NCBI RefSeq assembly: GCF_000759675.1
Contig: NZ_BAWM01000045.1
Span: forward strand, 62,001-126,000
Origin: Neobacillus niacini
GTDB lineage: Bacteria; Bacillota; Bacilli; Bacillales; Cytobacillaceae
Direction: 5' to 3'
Length of the DNA stretch: 64,000 nt
This document shows, one piece after another, positions 17,215 through 28,377 of the stretch; position 1 is the stretch's first letter, and the number at the start of each line of letters is the position of its first letter. Position numbers and translations under genes: made by a program. Below the pieces are notes generated by a model. It had not been told where the DNA came from and made no database searches. It was given only the letters and a program-made list of their open reading frames with translations.

Positions 17215-20200
17215 AGGTCGCTTTTGCTTTTAATGTTGTTCCTTCGACTGTTCCGTCAACGGTGAACACGCCCGCCTTCGCAACCATGTCTGCAGTGATT
17301 TCCTCCCATACAACGTCCACTAGCCCTGTTGTTCCATCGTTGTATACAGCCTCAACCTGATCTGGAAGTGTTGGTATTTCACCTTGTTTCGTATCTACAT
17401 TAACCGATTTGTAGTCTACGATCGTCTTTACCTCTTCTTCCACTTCAAAGACATTAAACTCAGCAGCCGATGCCCACCCGTTTACGCCAGCCGTTGCTTC
17501 GAGCTTGATATACGATGCATTCGTCGGTGTAAAAGTTGCGAATTTCTCCGCACTGTTGTTTGCCCAAGTTCCGCTTGCAACCTTGGCAAAGTCCACTCCA
17601 TCCTTACTTACATATACGTTATAACCTGTAATATTTCCATTGCTGCCTGATTGCCTTGGCAAATAGGCGATTGTATTGATATTGAAGGTCCCTCCAAGGT
17701 TTAAGGTAATCGATTGAGGGAGAACGTCAGATTTATCCCACTTTGTATGCCAAATCGTCTGCGGATTTCCGTCAATCGCCATAGAGGCTGCATTATTTCC
17801 ACCACTCGTCTCCTGGCTTGTCGCCGTTGCCGTCATTTGTGACTGAGGGAGAGTATCCCTAGTTACAGCAATTGGCATAGGACGACTTTCAACGGTTACC
17901 CCGTCTAAAGTAGCCTTTACAACAACAGTCGCATTAAATCCACGACCGATATCGCCTTTAACAATGATCGTATTGCTGCCCTCAACAACCGAAAGCCTTT
18001 GATCGCTAAATTGATATTCTACAGTAGCCCTTGATAAATCGGCTGTTTCTCCTGTATTTAATAGGCCTTCAATTGTAGCAACGATTGGTTGGTTAGGTTG
18101 AATCGCCGTTTTATTTAGAGTAACGTTAATGTTGTTTAAATAAGAGTCCGTATAGATTTTTCCTGACTCGTCAACAAAAAGATACGTAACATATTCAATC
18201 GGACGTCCGCCGATCGTCACTCTAATCTTCAGCTTTGCCATGCCTTCTGAAACAGCGGTTAGCAGGTTTGAATCCCCTACCTTAATAATATCCTCGTTTT
18301 CGCTTGTTACTACGATATCGTCAGCTTTATCAATCGGTTTGCCATTGCCCTTGAAAGCTTTGATTTCATATTTACCTGTAGTCACATCAATCGGTTTATA
18401 CTCATATTCGAAGCGATCAAATAAATTCGAATCGATCCCGTTTATGGCCACGTCAAGCAAATCCACCGTTGACCCGTTTGAACCGCCATCAAATATTACT
18501 TTAACGTATTGAGCTTTCGTGTTGATTGGATATTGGTTGTAGAAGCCAAAATAAGCATTACCCGTCGGACCGTTTTCGGTGATGACATCATTCCATTTCA
18601 CGCCATCATCGCTCGTTTGAATTTTTATTGTTTTCGGCGTATTGATATATCTTTGCTCCGAAGAATTGAAGTTCAGATTGATATTGGCAATGTCGGTCTT
18701 TGCCGGCAACTTAAATTGAATCCATGCCTTTTCACTTGCGGGAACCGACCATTTGGATTGATCAAAATGAATTCCGTCAATCGTTTTTCCATCAACCAGA
18801 TTTTTTGCCTCTTTTTGAGCATGACTTGCTGTAATTTCAGTGGTTTCTGCAAGATTTTGGTATGGCAGCAGGTCCATGAATATTTTATTTGTTGTAAATG
18901 TTTTGCCGTCTAAAGTTACAGTAGCCCAAACGACTCCTCGTGTAGGTTGATCTACGAACGGCGCAATAATTTTATCTTTCTTGAAAGTAAACGTATTTAC
19001 TTCTTTGATAGCCACGGGCTTATATTTGTCACCCGCCTGTAAATCAACAACACCGCCGTGCCATTGAATTTGAGCTGCATCAAGCCCTATTGCTCCGCCT
19101 TTTGATGATCTGCCTTCGATTTGATAGCTGAGTTCTTCTAATGTACCGAACTCGCCGTAAGCTTCTTTTCCATTCACGAGTAAGGTTGCGCCGATCATGC
19201 TCTCGCCAACATAAATTTTGCCGTCTTTTGCTGTTACTTTTAATGTATCCTGTTTCGTTACACCTTCATAAGTACCGCTAACAGTGATAGTTGTTGTTCC
19301 GTTTGATACCGGAGTTACGATTCCTTTAGCATTAACTGCCGCTATTTTAGGATTCTCACTTTTGTATTTTATACCTGAAAGCCTTGCTTTAAGCGCTGGA
19401 AATGTCATATATCCCTCAGCGTTGATTTTGAGTGACGAGGGCTTTAACTGCTCTCCCGTTGCATTGACATTCGTAAGCTTATATTTGCGTGCAGAATTGT
19501 CCGTTACAATCTTGATGATCGTATCGATCTGATCCTCCTCGACATTGGCAAGATTGATTGTCAGGCTGTCACCTTTTTGTACAAATGATTTTACTGGAAT
19601 ATCCTTGTTTAACCATGTTACGGACTTAACTTTGTCTTTAATCGGACGAATGGTTAAAGACTTTCCAGGAATGGCATCAAACCCTTTTTTGCTGTCAGGT
19701 CCTTTCATAATATGAAGATAAACATTGTTGTCTCTATACGTTGCGTATCCCCATTGTGGACCTGTAGTACTGTTAGCTAAAGCAAATTTTTCATAATTAC
19801 CTTTTCCATCATCTTCATAGCCATAGCCCGACAAGAAATATGGCATTGTGCCTGTTGTCGACTCGTGTCTTTCCGGCTTGCCTTCTGGCGCAAACCATTC
19901 GATCAAGCTTTCTCTCACATCAATGAATTCCTGCTCAGCTTTAGGATACCTTGTCGCTATATCCTCAACAGAGTCCCAATAAGACCCGCGGCCATCTACT
20001 GCAGTCTGATCATTATTATCCACATAGCCTCTGCCGGCATTCATTAACATTTCCTTGGCAACTTGCCTGAAATCGTCACGTTTACCGTAATAGGGAGATA
20101 ATGCGTTTTTTGTACGTATCATTTTCCACGGTTCCATAATCGTACGTTTTACAAGATGATTTGCAGCGCCACTACTGTAAATACCACCTGCTTCTTCGGT

Positions 20201-22288
20201 TCTTAAATCAGGGTCTCCAAACTCTTCGCCCCATGCATTGGAGTTTATAATAATCTCATCGCTGTAATTGCGAACATGACTGTACATGACGTCATAATTG
20301 GCGTTGGGCATTGCCTGAGGACCGTCAAAATAAAGGTACACCGGGTCATAACGCAAAATGAGATCCTCCACATTCTGTACAAACACATCTGTAGAATTAT
20401 GTTGCAATCCGCCGCCCTCGGTTGCGTAATAGATGCCGAATTTCATGCCATGTCGTTTTACTGCCTTTTCAAACTGTTCTAATCCATCTACGACTTGACC
20501 ATTCTCATCTTTCGGGAGATAGGTATGTCGCGGGTGCTGCGGATCCGCAAATTTAGACGGCCAATGGTATAATTGCTGCAGTGCTTCAACTGATACTAAT
20601 GAATGGCCCTGACGCTTCGCTCTTTCCGCCCATAAATCGGCAGAGAAATTCGGATCTACGAAGTAGTTATAAGACGGGGCAGCATGCGTTAGAGCACTAA
20701 CTCGCCCTTCTTCGAACCATTTATTCGGGCGTTCCTTGACGGTAATCTTCATCTTCTTGGTCGCTTTATTCCCGTTCAGGTCCGTAACTTGCACGGTAAA
20801 GTTATAGTCTCCCGGCTCACTGTTGATGCTGATGATGCCTTTGCTGCTGGTTAGGTCGACTTTGCCGTTCACTAAACCATCCGTGATGGTCCCATCCGCT
20901 TTTAGTTCCAAGCCTTCTGGCAGTTTACCTTCAACGATGCTCCAAGTATAACCAGGTGCGCCTCCGCTCGCCATGAACTGGAATGCCGAAGCCGACAAGC
21001 CGTACTTTTTACTCGATGTCGATTTATTCCACACATACGGCCATTCCTTGTAGCCAATAGGCATGTTTTGGGTTGGCAGCGGCGTTTCAACGTCATCCTC
21101 GGTCGATAGTCCTTGACTGACGATACTTAGGGCGTCAGAATCACCTTCAACCGAATTGATAATGCCATCGATCATATTGCCGTTTTGATCTGCAACTCTT
21201 CCATAGAACCCGAGGTACGCCACATTCTGATCTTTCGCGATTGGAACGTTGTTGGCATTCACATCTTCGGTGTACGTATGTTTGATTTGAAGCATCAGCT
21301 TGTTCCAACCTTGCTTCAACTGGATGGCTTGTTTGGTCAAATCCTTCTGCACTTCCACAGGCGTGGTCGGCGCAGATACGCAGCGATCGTTGACATAGAG
21401 TCGATAGGATCCGCTGGCGCCTACATTAAAATATGCTTGCTGATCTGCTGGACTGTAGATGTAGGTGTGAGCGTATACGTATTTGTTTCTCGTATCGACG
21501 CCTTTTTTGACTGTAAAATAACCGTATAAATCCTGATAATCATCATAGTTCCGGTTATAGAGGCGATCATCGAAATACTCCCACTTATTACTTTCTTGAT
21601 TCAAGGCTAATGGATCGCCGATTTTAGGCGTGATCACACCCGACTCAGGAGTGGATTCGTCGGTCTGTCTGTTATAGACCTCGATCTCTGAAAGACCTGT
21701 GATCGAAGGATAAGGTGTACGACCTTTATCGATTTCAACCTTCATTTCCACGACTTTCTTTAGCCCTGACTGCATCGCATATACTGTTGGCTCAGCAGCG
21801 CTGGAAGACGTGCTGTCAACCTTTCCGGATTCGACTTTGCTGCCGTCTTCAAGCGTGAATGTAATGTGATACCAATTGTTGATGTGACGAGAATCGCCCC
21901 ATTGGGCAATTTTTACTTCATTTAGTGCAATAGGATCCTTCCATTTCAGATTTACCCATGGACTGGAATCATTTTCGGTCACCCACTGTGTCCTGGTGTT
22001 GCCATCTACTAAATACGAAACAGGGTTGACGGCAAGTGTCGATGATGAAGCGGTTATGTCAGATGCCTGCGGAGCAAGATTGATGACTTCGCCACCCTCG
22101 CATCCATAAATGTTGTCTACGACAGGCGAATCGAAAGGACCTGATACCAGCCACGAGTTAATAAACGGGGCGTTACCTGTTGTCTGCTGTGCGTACGCCT
22201 TCGTACCGGGGAAACCAATCATGAATGATGCAAAAAGCATTACGGTTGCCAATACGCTAGAAATGAATTTAGTGCTATTTTTTACCAT
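17198..22288 (-). CDS. Secreted multidomain GH29-like alpha-L-fucosidase
   Basis: Exported 1696-residue protein. Signal peptide about 1-34 (ends KAYAQ). F5/8-type carbohydrate-binding domain about 65-210, a beta-sandwich about 250-400 (SYRLYVNDRCV, GWNKLMLQIKHTY), a putative Ig domain about 440-535 (GAPGYTWSIVEGKLPEGL), then the catalytic barrel about 540-830: AKRQGHSLVSV, FEKAVKRHGMKFGIYYATEG, and ILRYDPVYLYFDG, whose Asp matches the GH29 nucleophile (W/Y-F-D-G). A beta domain follows (GKSLTIRPIKDKVKSVTWL), then a Big_2 domain, two more F5/8 domains (about 1150-1290 and 1510-1630) and a Big_4 domain. A natural C-terminal tail has been cut off by an octamer expansion. It fits the operon at 9.6-15.6 kb as supplier of L-fucose. 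The acid/base residue was not assigned. Confidence 0.78.
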   Translation of the reverse strand: MVKNSTKFISSVLATVMLFASFMIGFPGTKAYAQQTTGNAPFINSWLVSGPFDSPVVDNIYGCEGGEVINLAPQASDITASSSTLAVNPVSYLVDGNTRTQWVTENDSSPWVNLKWKDPIALNEVKIAQWGDSRHINNWYHITFTLEDGSKVESGKVDSTSSSAAEPTVYAMQSGLKKVVEMKVEIDKGRTPYPSITGLSEIEVYNRQTDESTPESGVITPKIGDPLALNQESNKWEYFDDRLYNRNYDDYQDLYGYFTVKKGVDTRNKYVYAHTYIYSPADQQAYFNVGASGSYRLYVNDRCVSAPTTPVEVQKDLTKQAIQLKQGWNKLMLQIKHTYTEDVNANNVPIAKDQNVAYLGFYGRVADQNGNMIDGIINSVEGDSDALSIVSQGLSTEDDVETPLPTQNMPIGYKEWPYVWNKSTSSKKYGLSASAFQFMASGGAPGYTWSIVEGKLPEGLELKADGTITDGLVNGKVDLTSSKGIISINSEPGDYNFTVQVTDLNGNKATKKMKITVKERPNKWFEEGRVSALTHAAPSYNYFVDPNFSADLWAERAKRQGHSLVSVEALQQLYHWPSKFADPQHPRHTYLPKDENGQVVDGLEQFEKAVKRHGMKFGIYYATEGGGLQHNSTDVFVQNVEDLILRYDPVYLYFDGPQAMPNANYDVMYSHVRNYSDEIIINSNAWGEEFGDPDLRTEEAGGIYSSGAANHLVKRTIMEPWKMIRTKNALSPYYGKRDDFRQVAKEMLMNAGRGYVDNNDQTAVDGRGSYWDSVEDIATRYPKAEQEFIDVRESLIEWFAPEGKPERHESTTGTMPYFLSGYGYEDDGKGNYEKFALANSTTGPQWGYATYRDNNVYLHIMKGPDSKKGFDAIPGKSLTIRPIKDKVKSVTWLNKDIPVKSFVQKGDSLTINLANVEEDQIDTIIKIVTDNSARKYKLTNVNATGEQLKPSSLKINAEGYMTFPALKARLSGIKYKSENPKIAAVNAKGIVTPVSNGTTTITVSGTYEGVTKQDTLKVTAKDGKIYVGESMIGATLLVNGKEAYGEFGTLEELSYQIEGRSSKGGAIGLDAAQIQWHGGVVDLQAGDKYKPVAIKEVNTFTFKKDKIIAPFVDQPTRGVVWATVTLDGKTFTTNKIFMDLLPYQNLAETTEITASHAQKEAKNLVDGKTIDGIHFDQSKWSVPASEKAWIQFKLPAKTDIANINLNFNSSEQRYINTPKTIKIQTSDDGVKWNDVITENGPTGNAYFGFYNQYPINTKAQYVKVIFDGGSNGSTVDLLDVAINGIDSNLFDRFEYEYKPIDVTTGKYEIKAFKGNGKPIDKADDIVVTSENEDIIKVGDSNLLTAVSEGMAKLKIRVTIGGRPIEYVTYLFVDESGKIYTDSYLNNINVTLNKTAIQPNQPIVATIEGLLNTGETADLSRATVEYQFSDQRLSVVEGSNTIIVKGDIGRGFNATVVVKATLDGVTVESRPMPIAVTRDTLPQSQMTATATSQETSGGNNAASMAIDGNPQTIWHTKWDKSDVLPQSITLNLGGTFNINTIAYLPRQSGSNGNITGYNVYVSKDGVDFAKVASGTWANNSAEKFATFTPTNASYIKLEATAGVNGWASAAEFNVFEVEEEVKTIVDYKSVNVDTKQGEIPTLPDQVEAVYNDGTTGLVDVVWEEITADMVAKAGVFTVDGTVEGTTLKAKATYRVTE

Positions 22289-22593
22289 TTTTACCCTTTT
22301 CCTCCTTCATTCTCTACCTTCCAAACGATTGCTTGCCATTCACTTATTACCGATAAGCATCCTCTCCCAAGTTCAAAATACGATAATGCAATATCACCTA
22401 ATGAAAAGACTCCTTTCTAGTCGTTCGCCCTCGTATGATGCCGCTTTCACAAACGGTCGCGCTGCGACGAAGTCGGAACGTTGGACTGCTATATTCATTA
22501 ATCACCCCCAGATGTTGTAATTTGATAAAGTAGCTGCATACTTGTGATAAATAAAATATACTTTTTATCGAAATATTCAGCTAATTTACTCAC
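22289..22593. other. Leader region upstream of the GH29-like gene
   Basis: No gene. This is the minus-strand 5' leader between the promoter at 22594-22630 and the start at 22288 (GGAGGAAAAGGGTAAAA precedes the ATG). The part 22490-22593 is closely similar to 27480-27583, including TATTCATTAATCACCCCCAG and TTTATCGAAATATTCAGC, so the leader is duplicated with the promoter. Confidence 0.5.
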
Positions 22594-22630
22594 ATTGTAG
22601 TCTAGCTGATCTCAAATTCACAATCTCAAA
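22594..22630 (-). promoter_or_regulatory. Promoter with AraC-type direct repeats, copy 3
   Basis: On +: ATTGTA (22594-22599, minus-strand TACAAT), TGATCTCAAA (22607-22616) and CAATCTCAAA (22621-22630), period 14 bp. It is about 300 bp upstream of the GH29-like gene. The half-sites overlap where the -35 box should be, as expected for activator-dependent transcription. Confidence 0.6.
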
Positions 22631-22739
22631 AACTGTAGAATTTGATGTTTTTTACTACTTCTATACTTTAAATTGTGTGGGGTAACTCATATTTTTAATA
22701 CATTCTCTAAATCTTGTAGAATTAAGTACCACAAAACAG

Positions 22740-22782
22740 AGCCCCCTATCATACTGTTAACTTTAGTTAATGATAGAGGGCT
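22740..22782 (-). terminator. Intrinsic terminator of the second beta-helix gene
   Basis: Arms AGCCCCCTATCAT (22740-22752) and ATGATAGAGGGCT (22770-22782), 18 bp downstream of the stop at 22801, followed on the minus strand by CTGTTTTGTGG. Copy of 16515-16557. Confidence 0.8.
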
Positions 22783-22800
22783 ATTTTTAAAATTGTACCG

Positions 22801-25800
22801 TTATCTTACATTTTGGACTTTCCAAGACTGGTCATGCGGTACGGTTACTGTGGCTGTGGCCTTCCTTTGGTTGCCTGCATGGTCGGTAGCTGTGTAAGTT
22901 ATCGTATAGACTCGGCCTGTTCCTTCACCGGATCTTGTTGCACGCAAACTGAAAGAGGTATCTTCTGAGCCCAGTTTCGCTTGGATATCCCCGTCTATGC
23001 TTTCCGGTTCATTACTGGTAATAGACGTTAACACAACCGATTTGACTCCCGAAAGGGTATCACTGGAATCTAGAGTGGCATTCACCTTCACCATCTTGTG
23101 ATTCGCCGGCCAGAGTATCGATGGGTCCAGTTCAATCTTTAAGGTCGGTGCCGTCTTGTCGATCTTCACGGTGACCGTATGTCGCTGCTCGACATTTCCT
23201 GCCTTGTCTACGCTCCAGTACGTCAGAGTGTGAACGCCTTCTTTAGTGAATACAACCGAATTTCCGGTTTGCTCCTCTCCATCGTTTACGATGTAATGAG
23301 TGCTTGCGACTCCGGTTCCATTGTCAGTTGCGTTCAAGAGTACGGTAACATCCTCATTCACCCAACCGGTAGGAGCATTGTCTGTGGTGGTTGGTGCTTC
23401 TTGATCCACTACTTCCGGAATTAATTCAAATTTATTAATGTTCCAGCCTGATTGAATTACTTGAAGCCTTATCGTATGCTTGCCTTTCGTCAATTCAACT
23501 TCATCGGACACTGTGGCCCAATTCTGCCAACCACCGGTTGAAGGAAGCGATGTTACTTTAGCCGAAACACCATCTACCAGGAAATTGACTTTGCCAGTAT
23601 TACCAGCATTTACAGCTACCCTGTAGTTCAGCTTGTATTTCCCAGTGACAGGTACATTCAAGTTATACTCCATCCAGTCTCCAGGATCTAACCAGCCTAC
23701 ATTCTTTCCACCTTCCGAACAGTCTTCTGTCTGAATCCCAAACATATTATCATAATCTTCCGCCTCTACTGTACCAAATGGTTCTACTGTTACGGTTATG
23801 CTTGTCGTCAAGGGTACATTGTTCGGGTTCAAAAATCCACTCGGTAAGGTTACTGTTCCATTCACGGTAAAAGTCTGACGAATATACTTTTGTGTTGGAT
23901 CATAATCCGAGGACTCTACTTCCCAATTCACCTCGGCATCAGTGTCTTCACCATCGGTAAGCAATTTCACCGTTTTCGGCAATCCGAGAGCTTCAGCTGT
24001 CTTTTCCGCTCCACCTTTTACCATTTGGTCAGCAGGAGATTTTATGCCGTACATAACATATTGATCCTTGGTCCACACTGAAACTTCTTTAAAATCGATA
24101 TCCGTACCCTGAGCTCCGTCTTCAAAAAGCAATCTCAAATATCTTCCTGAAGTCGTTAAGACATAAGTATAAGGCTTAGGCTCATTTCGGCTATACGAAT
24201 CGTTTTTGGGAATATTCGTCACTTTCGACGCTACCGTCGTCCAATTCGAACCGTCATCGCTCACTTGGAAGGTGATGTTCTTAGGTACATTAATATAACT
24301 GCTGTTCAGCATAGAAGGAGTCGAAGGGTAATTATATTTCGTGTTGCTATTGAACTGGATATCTACACGGTAAATATTCTTCTTTTGCTCCATGTCAACC
24401 TGCCACCAGCTTCCCGGCTCCGAGCTACCGGCACTCCACATAGAACTGGCTGAACCATCATTCGCTTTTTCCGGTGTGTTGCTTCCCTTTGAACTGCTAG
24501 CAGTTGCTAGCTTGTTCAAGCTCACGATTGGGAACTCTAATTCCTCTACAGGTGGTGCCGCGACCCCTCCATATACAAACACTTGGTCAAAATAGGTTTC
24601 TCCGCCTTTGCCTTCCCAGTCCCCCATGCCAATATAGTTAAAGGAATCCCTTGGAAGAGAGCCGACAAGAGTATCATCAATATACATTTTCACATCTGTT
24701 TCAGATGAATAGTCAAATTTGAAATTATGCCATCCAAATGATCTTTCCACATTTGTAGTGACAACTTTGTCCCCATCTTTATATACATAGTAATCCTTCG
24801 ATGTATCTCCTTTAGCACCCAAAGCTACGATATCGGTACCATTGTCAACCCTGACAAAAGCATTAGGTGAGATTACGTAGGAGCCGCCGCCCTCGCCTGC
24901 GTCACTGCCTGAGTAATCTTGTCTTTTATCAAAATACTGGACTTCAACAATTTTGTTTAAGTCTTTTTCAAATTTTCTACTTACTACTACGCCGCTCTTG
25001 TTCTTATTACCATCGGTCGCCAGAGAATGCTTTCCATTCATTGCACCTTCCGACATATAAACCTGATTGATATGAGGACGGCCCTTTTCAATATTCCATT
25101 TGGATAAATTTAAGTTACCGTTTTCAAAGGCGTCTTCGAAATACATATCGTTTGTATCCGGTCTGTATACTTCTTGATGGTATCTTTCAAATGGGAAGTC
25201 TGAAGTTAATCCAATCTTGTCATACTCCATTCGTGAATCATCGAATGTATTTAATATATTGTCGTTATAGTAATTATTGTTAACATTATCCATGTGGAAT
25301 TTATCTTGGGTCACGGCTTCTTCAATACGCATTGTTTTACTTTGCGGATTGGTAACCTTAATATTAGAGAGATGTGTACCGCTTCCCCCCATGGTCAAAT
25401 CCATCCCGTGTACTGTATTTTTATCGCGTAAAGATGGATGTGCTCCGACACGATCTACGATGACCTGGTCCATATAGTTATATCTTTCCGGTCCAACATC
25501 ATAGTACTTGTATCCGTTTTCGATCTTCACATTTTCGTCGTTACCATGTCTCTTTAAAATCTCATTACCTCTCAGAAGATAAACCCAGAATATAGCGCTG
25601 TCTTCTCCGGCATCTTGCTGCATGTCATGTATATTTATATAGCTATATTTATTTTTTACAGTATACATATCCGTCAGTTCATCATATTTGCTGTCTAAAG
25701 AATTTCGGCGAATACCAGCGGAAGTCATAATGGCTCTTCTTGGTGAATTATAAATTTCAAGATGCGAAATATCACTGTTAGACGTATTCATCCATGTAAC

Positions 25801-27354
25801 ACCAGATGCATGACCAACATTTTGGCCGATATCATGAATGGCGATGTTTGTAATTGTATGGGAATGATTATATTTGCCTACGCCTGGATATCCACCGTCA
25901 GAGGATATGCCGCCATATCCAACAAATTCGATATCAATATTTTTGAAAGTATTGTATTGATTATCCCGATACATAGCGATTCCAAACAATCCAATATTTC
26001 TGATCTTGGTGTTCTCGATGGTAATATTATTCGTATTAATCATCGTTACGGCACCAATCTTGTATTCCACCCGATCAGTTTGCTCGCTGTAAGCCGGATT
26101 GGTGCTGCCTTCGGATTCAGGCGGTACTGTTCCAAGTCCACCGCCAGCATCTGTCTCATTCCAGCCCGATGTAAAATAATTCGTGTACTCTGTGTTTTTT
26201 AATGTTAATCCATCAATTTTAATGTTGTGCGTCTGTTTTAATGGATCTGGTTTTAGCTTGTAGTCCGCATAGGAGCCATCACCTTTATCGTCTCCCTTGA
26301 AGTACAATATCTTCTGCATGGTTGGCGCTACGACGGTCCATTGATCTACACTTCCGTCTTCTTCCTTAGGATAATAATAGAGATCGCCGGTTACCTTGTC
26401 ATAGTAGTATTCGCCTGGAACATCCAGGAAAGATATATTCCCTTGTAAATAATATCTTGCACCACTACCGATCGGATACTTAGGTCTGTATAACTCAGGT
26501 CTTTCCGGGTCTTGCGGAAACATCAGCTTTCTTGAGCCTGAATCTATCTTTTCTATAGGGATAGTATTGGTAAACCAGTCCCAATCACCGCCATCCCAAA
26601 CATACACTTGCGCAATCTCTTTATATCCTGCTGCCTGCGCCTTAGCCATTCCATCAATGGATCTTTGATCGAGATCTCCGGCTTTGTAATTCATATCATG
26701 CATGCCGCCACCGACAGAACGAAGGTATTCTCCCCCATATGCTGGAAACCTCGGGTCGATATCCTTGTTTTTTGTTCTTGCCATAATCGCTTTTTTATCA
26801 TTAACGTATAAGGCATTAAAATTAAACTTTGATGGATCGAGTTTAACTTTATACACTTTGTCTTTTATTGAATCTAGCAGTCCTGCCGCTACATCCGCAT
26901 CCGTACTTTTCTGCCATCCTTCAATTTTAGTACCACCTATAAGATTCGCTTTTCCTATGCCATCGGCGCTTCTGTAAATAACATTATGCCCATTCGTACC
27001 TGAATCTTCTACATTGAATTCAACAGGTTCGTTAAGGTAATAGTCACCTTGGCCGATGTTGACAATAATATCACTTGTCATTTTTTGATCAGGTAATGCT
27101 TGAATCATTTCACTTACTTTGGCTTTGGCCTTAGCAACAGTAGCAAACGGTTTGCCTTGTGTACCATCTCCAGCTGTGTCACTTCCACCTACTTCAACAT
27201 AGATCTGGGTCTGAATACTTGTGGCATCAATTAACCCTTCAGGACTAATTTGATCATTGCTTGCAAAAGCCACACCTGTAAAATTAGGCAGCATAATACT
27301 AAGCGAGAGTGAAACGCTTACAATTTTTCGTGATAACATCTTACAAAGTTTCAT
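22801..27354 (-). CDS. Secreted right-handed beta-helix enzyme with F5/8, CBM6 and Ig-like modules
   Basis: Exported 1517-residue protein, paralogue of the product at 4344. ATG 27354 follows CGGAGGAGTTGCT; the frame extends 20 codons upstream without a better site. Signal peptide about 1-32 (ends VAFAS). Beta-helix domain about 40-690 with the opening [21 protein letters not shown]-x-I turns and [15 protein letters not shown] shared with the paralogue. Then a concanavalin-like segment (about 700-890), an F5/8 domain (about 905-1065, [20 protein letters not shown]), a Big_4 domain, a CBM6 domain (about 1165-1285, VEAEDYDNM to [12 protein letters not shown]), an OmpL47-like domain ([20 protein letters not shown]) and a beta-rich tail. 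GH141/GH120 kinship is inferred. Binding modules indicate action on insoluble polysaccharide. Confidence 0.8.
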   Translation of the reverse strand: MKLCKMLSRKIVSVSLSLSIMLPNFTGVAFASNDQISPEGLIDATSIQTQIYVEVGGSDTAGDGTQGKPFATVAKAKAKVSEMIQALPDQKMTSDIIVNIGQGDYYLNEPVEFNVEDSGTNGHNVIYRSADGIGKANLIGGTKIEGWQKSTDADVAAGLLDSIKDKVYKVKLDPSKFNFNALYVNDKKAIMARTKNKDIDPRFPAYGGEYLRSVGGGMHDMNYKAGDLDQRSIDGMAKAQAAGYKEIAQVYVWDGGDWDWFTNTIPIEKIDSGSRKLMFPQDPERPELYRPKYPIGSGARYYLQGNISFLDVPGEYYYDKVTGDLYYYPKEEDGSVDQWTVVAPTMQKILYFKGDDKGDGSYADYKLKPDPLKQTHNIKIDGLTLKNTEYTNYFTSGWNETDAGGGLGTVPPESEGSTNPAYSEQTDRVEYKIGAVTMINTNNITIENTKIRNIGLFGIAMYRDNQYNTFKNIDIEFVGYGGISSDGGYPGVGKYNHSHTITNIAIHDIGQNVGHASGVTWMNTSNSDISHLEIYNSPRRAIMTSAGIRRNSLDSKYDELTDMYTVKNKYSYINIHDMQQDAGEDSAIFWVYLLRGNEILKRHGNDENVKIENGYKYYDVGPERYNYMDQVIVDRVGAHPSLRDKNTVHGMDLTMGGSGTHLSNIKVTNPQSKTMRIEEAVTQDKFHMDNVNNNYYNDNILNTFDDSRMEYDKIGLTSDFPFERYHQEVYRPDTNDMYFEDAFENGNLNLSKWNIEKGRPHINQVYMSEGAMNGKHSLATDGNKNKSGVVVSRKFEKDLNKIVEVQYFDKRQDYSGSDAGEGGGSYVISPNAFVRVDNGTDIVALGAKGDTSKDYYVYKDGDKVVTTNVERSFGWHNFKFDYSSETDVKMYIDDTLVGSLPRDSFNYIGMGDWEGKGGETYFDQVFVYGGVAAPPVEELEFPIVSLNKLATASSSKGSNTPEKANDGSASSMWSAGSSEPGSWWQVDMEQKKNIYRVDIQFNSNTKYNYPSTPSMLNSSYINVPKNITFQVSDDGSNWTTVASKVTNIPKNDSYSRNEPKPYTYVLTTSGRYLRLLFEDGAQGTDIDFKEVSVWTKDQYVMYGIKSPADQMVKGGAEKTAEALGLPKTVKLLTDGEDTDAEVNWEVESSDYDPTQKYIRQTFTVNGTVTLPSGFLNPNNVPLTTSITVTVEPFGTVEAEDYDNMFGIQTEDCSEGGKNVGWLDPGDWMEYNLNVPVTGKYKLNYRVAVNAGNTGKVNFLVDGVSAKVTSLPSTGGWQNWATVSDEVELTKGKHTIRLQVIQSGWNINKFELIPEVVDQEAPTTTDNAPTGWVNEDVTVLLNATDNGTGVASTHYIVNDGEEQTGNSVVFTKEGVHTLTYWSVDKAGNVEQRHTVTVKIDKTAPTLKIELDPSILWPANHKMVKVNATLDSSDTLSGVKSVVLTSITSNEPESIDGDIQAKLGSEDTSFSLRATRSGEGTGRVYTITYTATDHAGNQRKATATVTVPHDQSWKVQNVR

Positions 27355-27583
27355 AGCAACTCCTCCGTTTTGTAGTAAAAAAATAATTTTTCCAGTCAAA
27401 ACTAATACGATCATTACTCAACCTTGCTGCATTCAACTTTGCTGCGAATCCTTTGAATCTCATTATATTATTCTACTACTATATTCATTAATCACCCCCA
27501 GATGGTGTAATTTGATTTTCAGCTGCATACTTGTGATTAAATAAAATCTACGATTTATCGAAATATTCAGCTGAATCACTCGT

Positions 27584-27620
27584 ATTGTAGCCGAGCTGAT
27601 CTCAACCCAGCAATCTCAAA
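27584..27620 (-). promoter_or_regulatory. Promoter with AraC-type direct repeats, copy 4
   Basis: On +: ATTGTA (27584-27589, minus-strand TACAAT), TGATCTCAAC (27597-27606) and CAATCTCAAA (27611-27620), period 14 bp, about 230 bp upstream of the gene at 27354. Confidence 0.6.
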
Positions 27621-27723
27621 AACTGTGCTTTTTGATGTTTTCTGCTTTTTCTACTGCTTAAAATTTTGTGCTATAACTCATATTTTTAATAAATCCTCTA
27701 ATTTCTTCTAGCTAACGTAAAAA

Positions 27724-27757
27724 AACAGCCCATTTCCATAAGGAAAAAAGGGCTGTT
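27724..27757 (-). terminator. Intrinsic terminator after the broken AraC gene
   Basis: AACAGCCC (27724-27731) pairs with GGGCTGTT (27750-27757), with an inner TTTCC/GGAAA stem. On the minus strand it is followed by TTTTTACG. It stands 18 bp past the stop at 27776. Confidence 0.75.
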
Positions 27758-27775
27758 CTTTATGTTACATAGCTG

Positions 27776-28290
27776 TTAATCACCATCGATTTCTTGTCCA
27801 AGCTGCAGCTTATATTCACTGAGGGACATACCAAAATGCTTTTTAAATCGCGTGTAAAAATAATTGTTCCTCTCTAGACCAACCTTGTCAATAATGGTCG
27901 ATAAAGACAGTTTGGTGTTGCGCATATATTCGTCCAGCTTTTGCATGCGGAAGTCAAAAATGTATTGCACAATCGACTGCCCGTGTGCTGTTTTGAACAA
28001 ATGGCCGACATAGTTCGGTGATAGGCGCAATCTTTCAGCAATGGAACTGAGGCAAAGTTCGGTGTTAGAATATTTCGATCAGCTGTTCCTCTTTTTTGAA
28101 TGAAACAATTTTTTGGCGGTCTCGTCAATCTGTCGTTCTACCGATTCGTCATCGTAATCGTGGTCCGCAAAAAAGGAAATGTCAGAAAAAACGTAAGTAA
28201 AACCGTAATAATGATGGTGATGATTAAAAAGGAAATAAATGATTTACGCTGAAAGCTCGTACGATGTGTTTTATGTTTTGAGAGCTTCAT
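27776..28290 (-). pseudogene. Internally deleted AraC-family regulator (paralogue of 1793-4177)
   Basis: Starts at ATG 28290 after TAGGAGATCGCA with MKLSKHKTHRTSFQRKSF and the membrane helix (SFLIITIIITVLLTF), then collapses. The next recognisable pieces are DETAKKL (residue about 65 of the intact paralogue), KKEEQLIE (about 570, other frame), and from about 28075 YSNTELCLSSIAERLRLSPN through SLSEYKLQLG, the complete AraC helix-turn-helix domain. Two large deletions (about 500 and 110 residues) and two frame changes remove the sensor and linker. The last 84 residues form an open frame but have no ribosome site of their own. It lies divergent to lacZ, suggesting it once regulated it. Confidence 0.85.
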
Positions 28291-28377
28291 TGCGATCTCC
28301 TAGTAATACGACTTTCTAGTATTATCTTCCTAATATAATTCCAATTTATTTTATAGTGTTAAATAAATTGCACCACC

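Larger units (their letters stand above)
27355..27775. other. Leader and spacer between the beta-helix gene and the broken AraC gene
   Basis: No gene. Contains the minus-strand leader of the beta-helix gene, its promoter (27584-27620) and the terminator 27724-27757. Confidence 0.5.
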
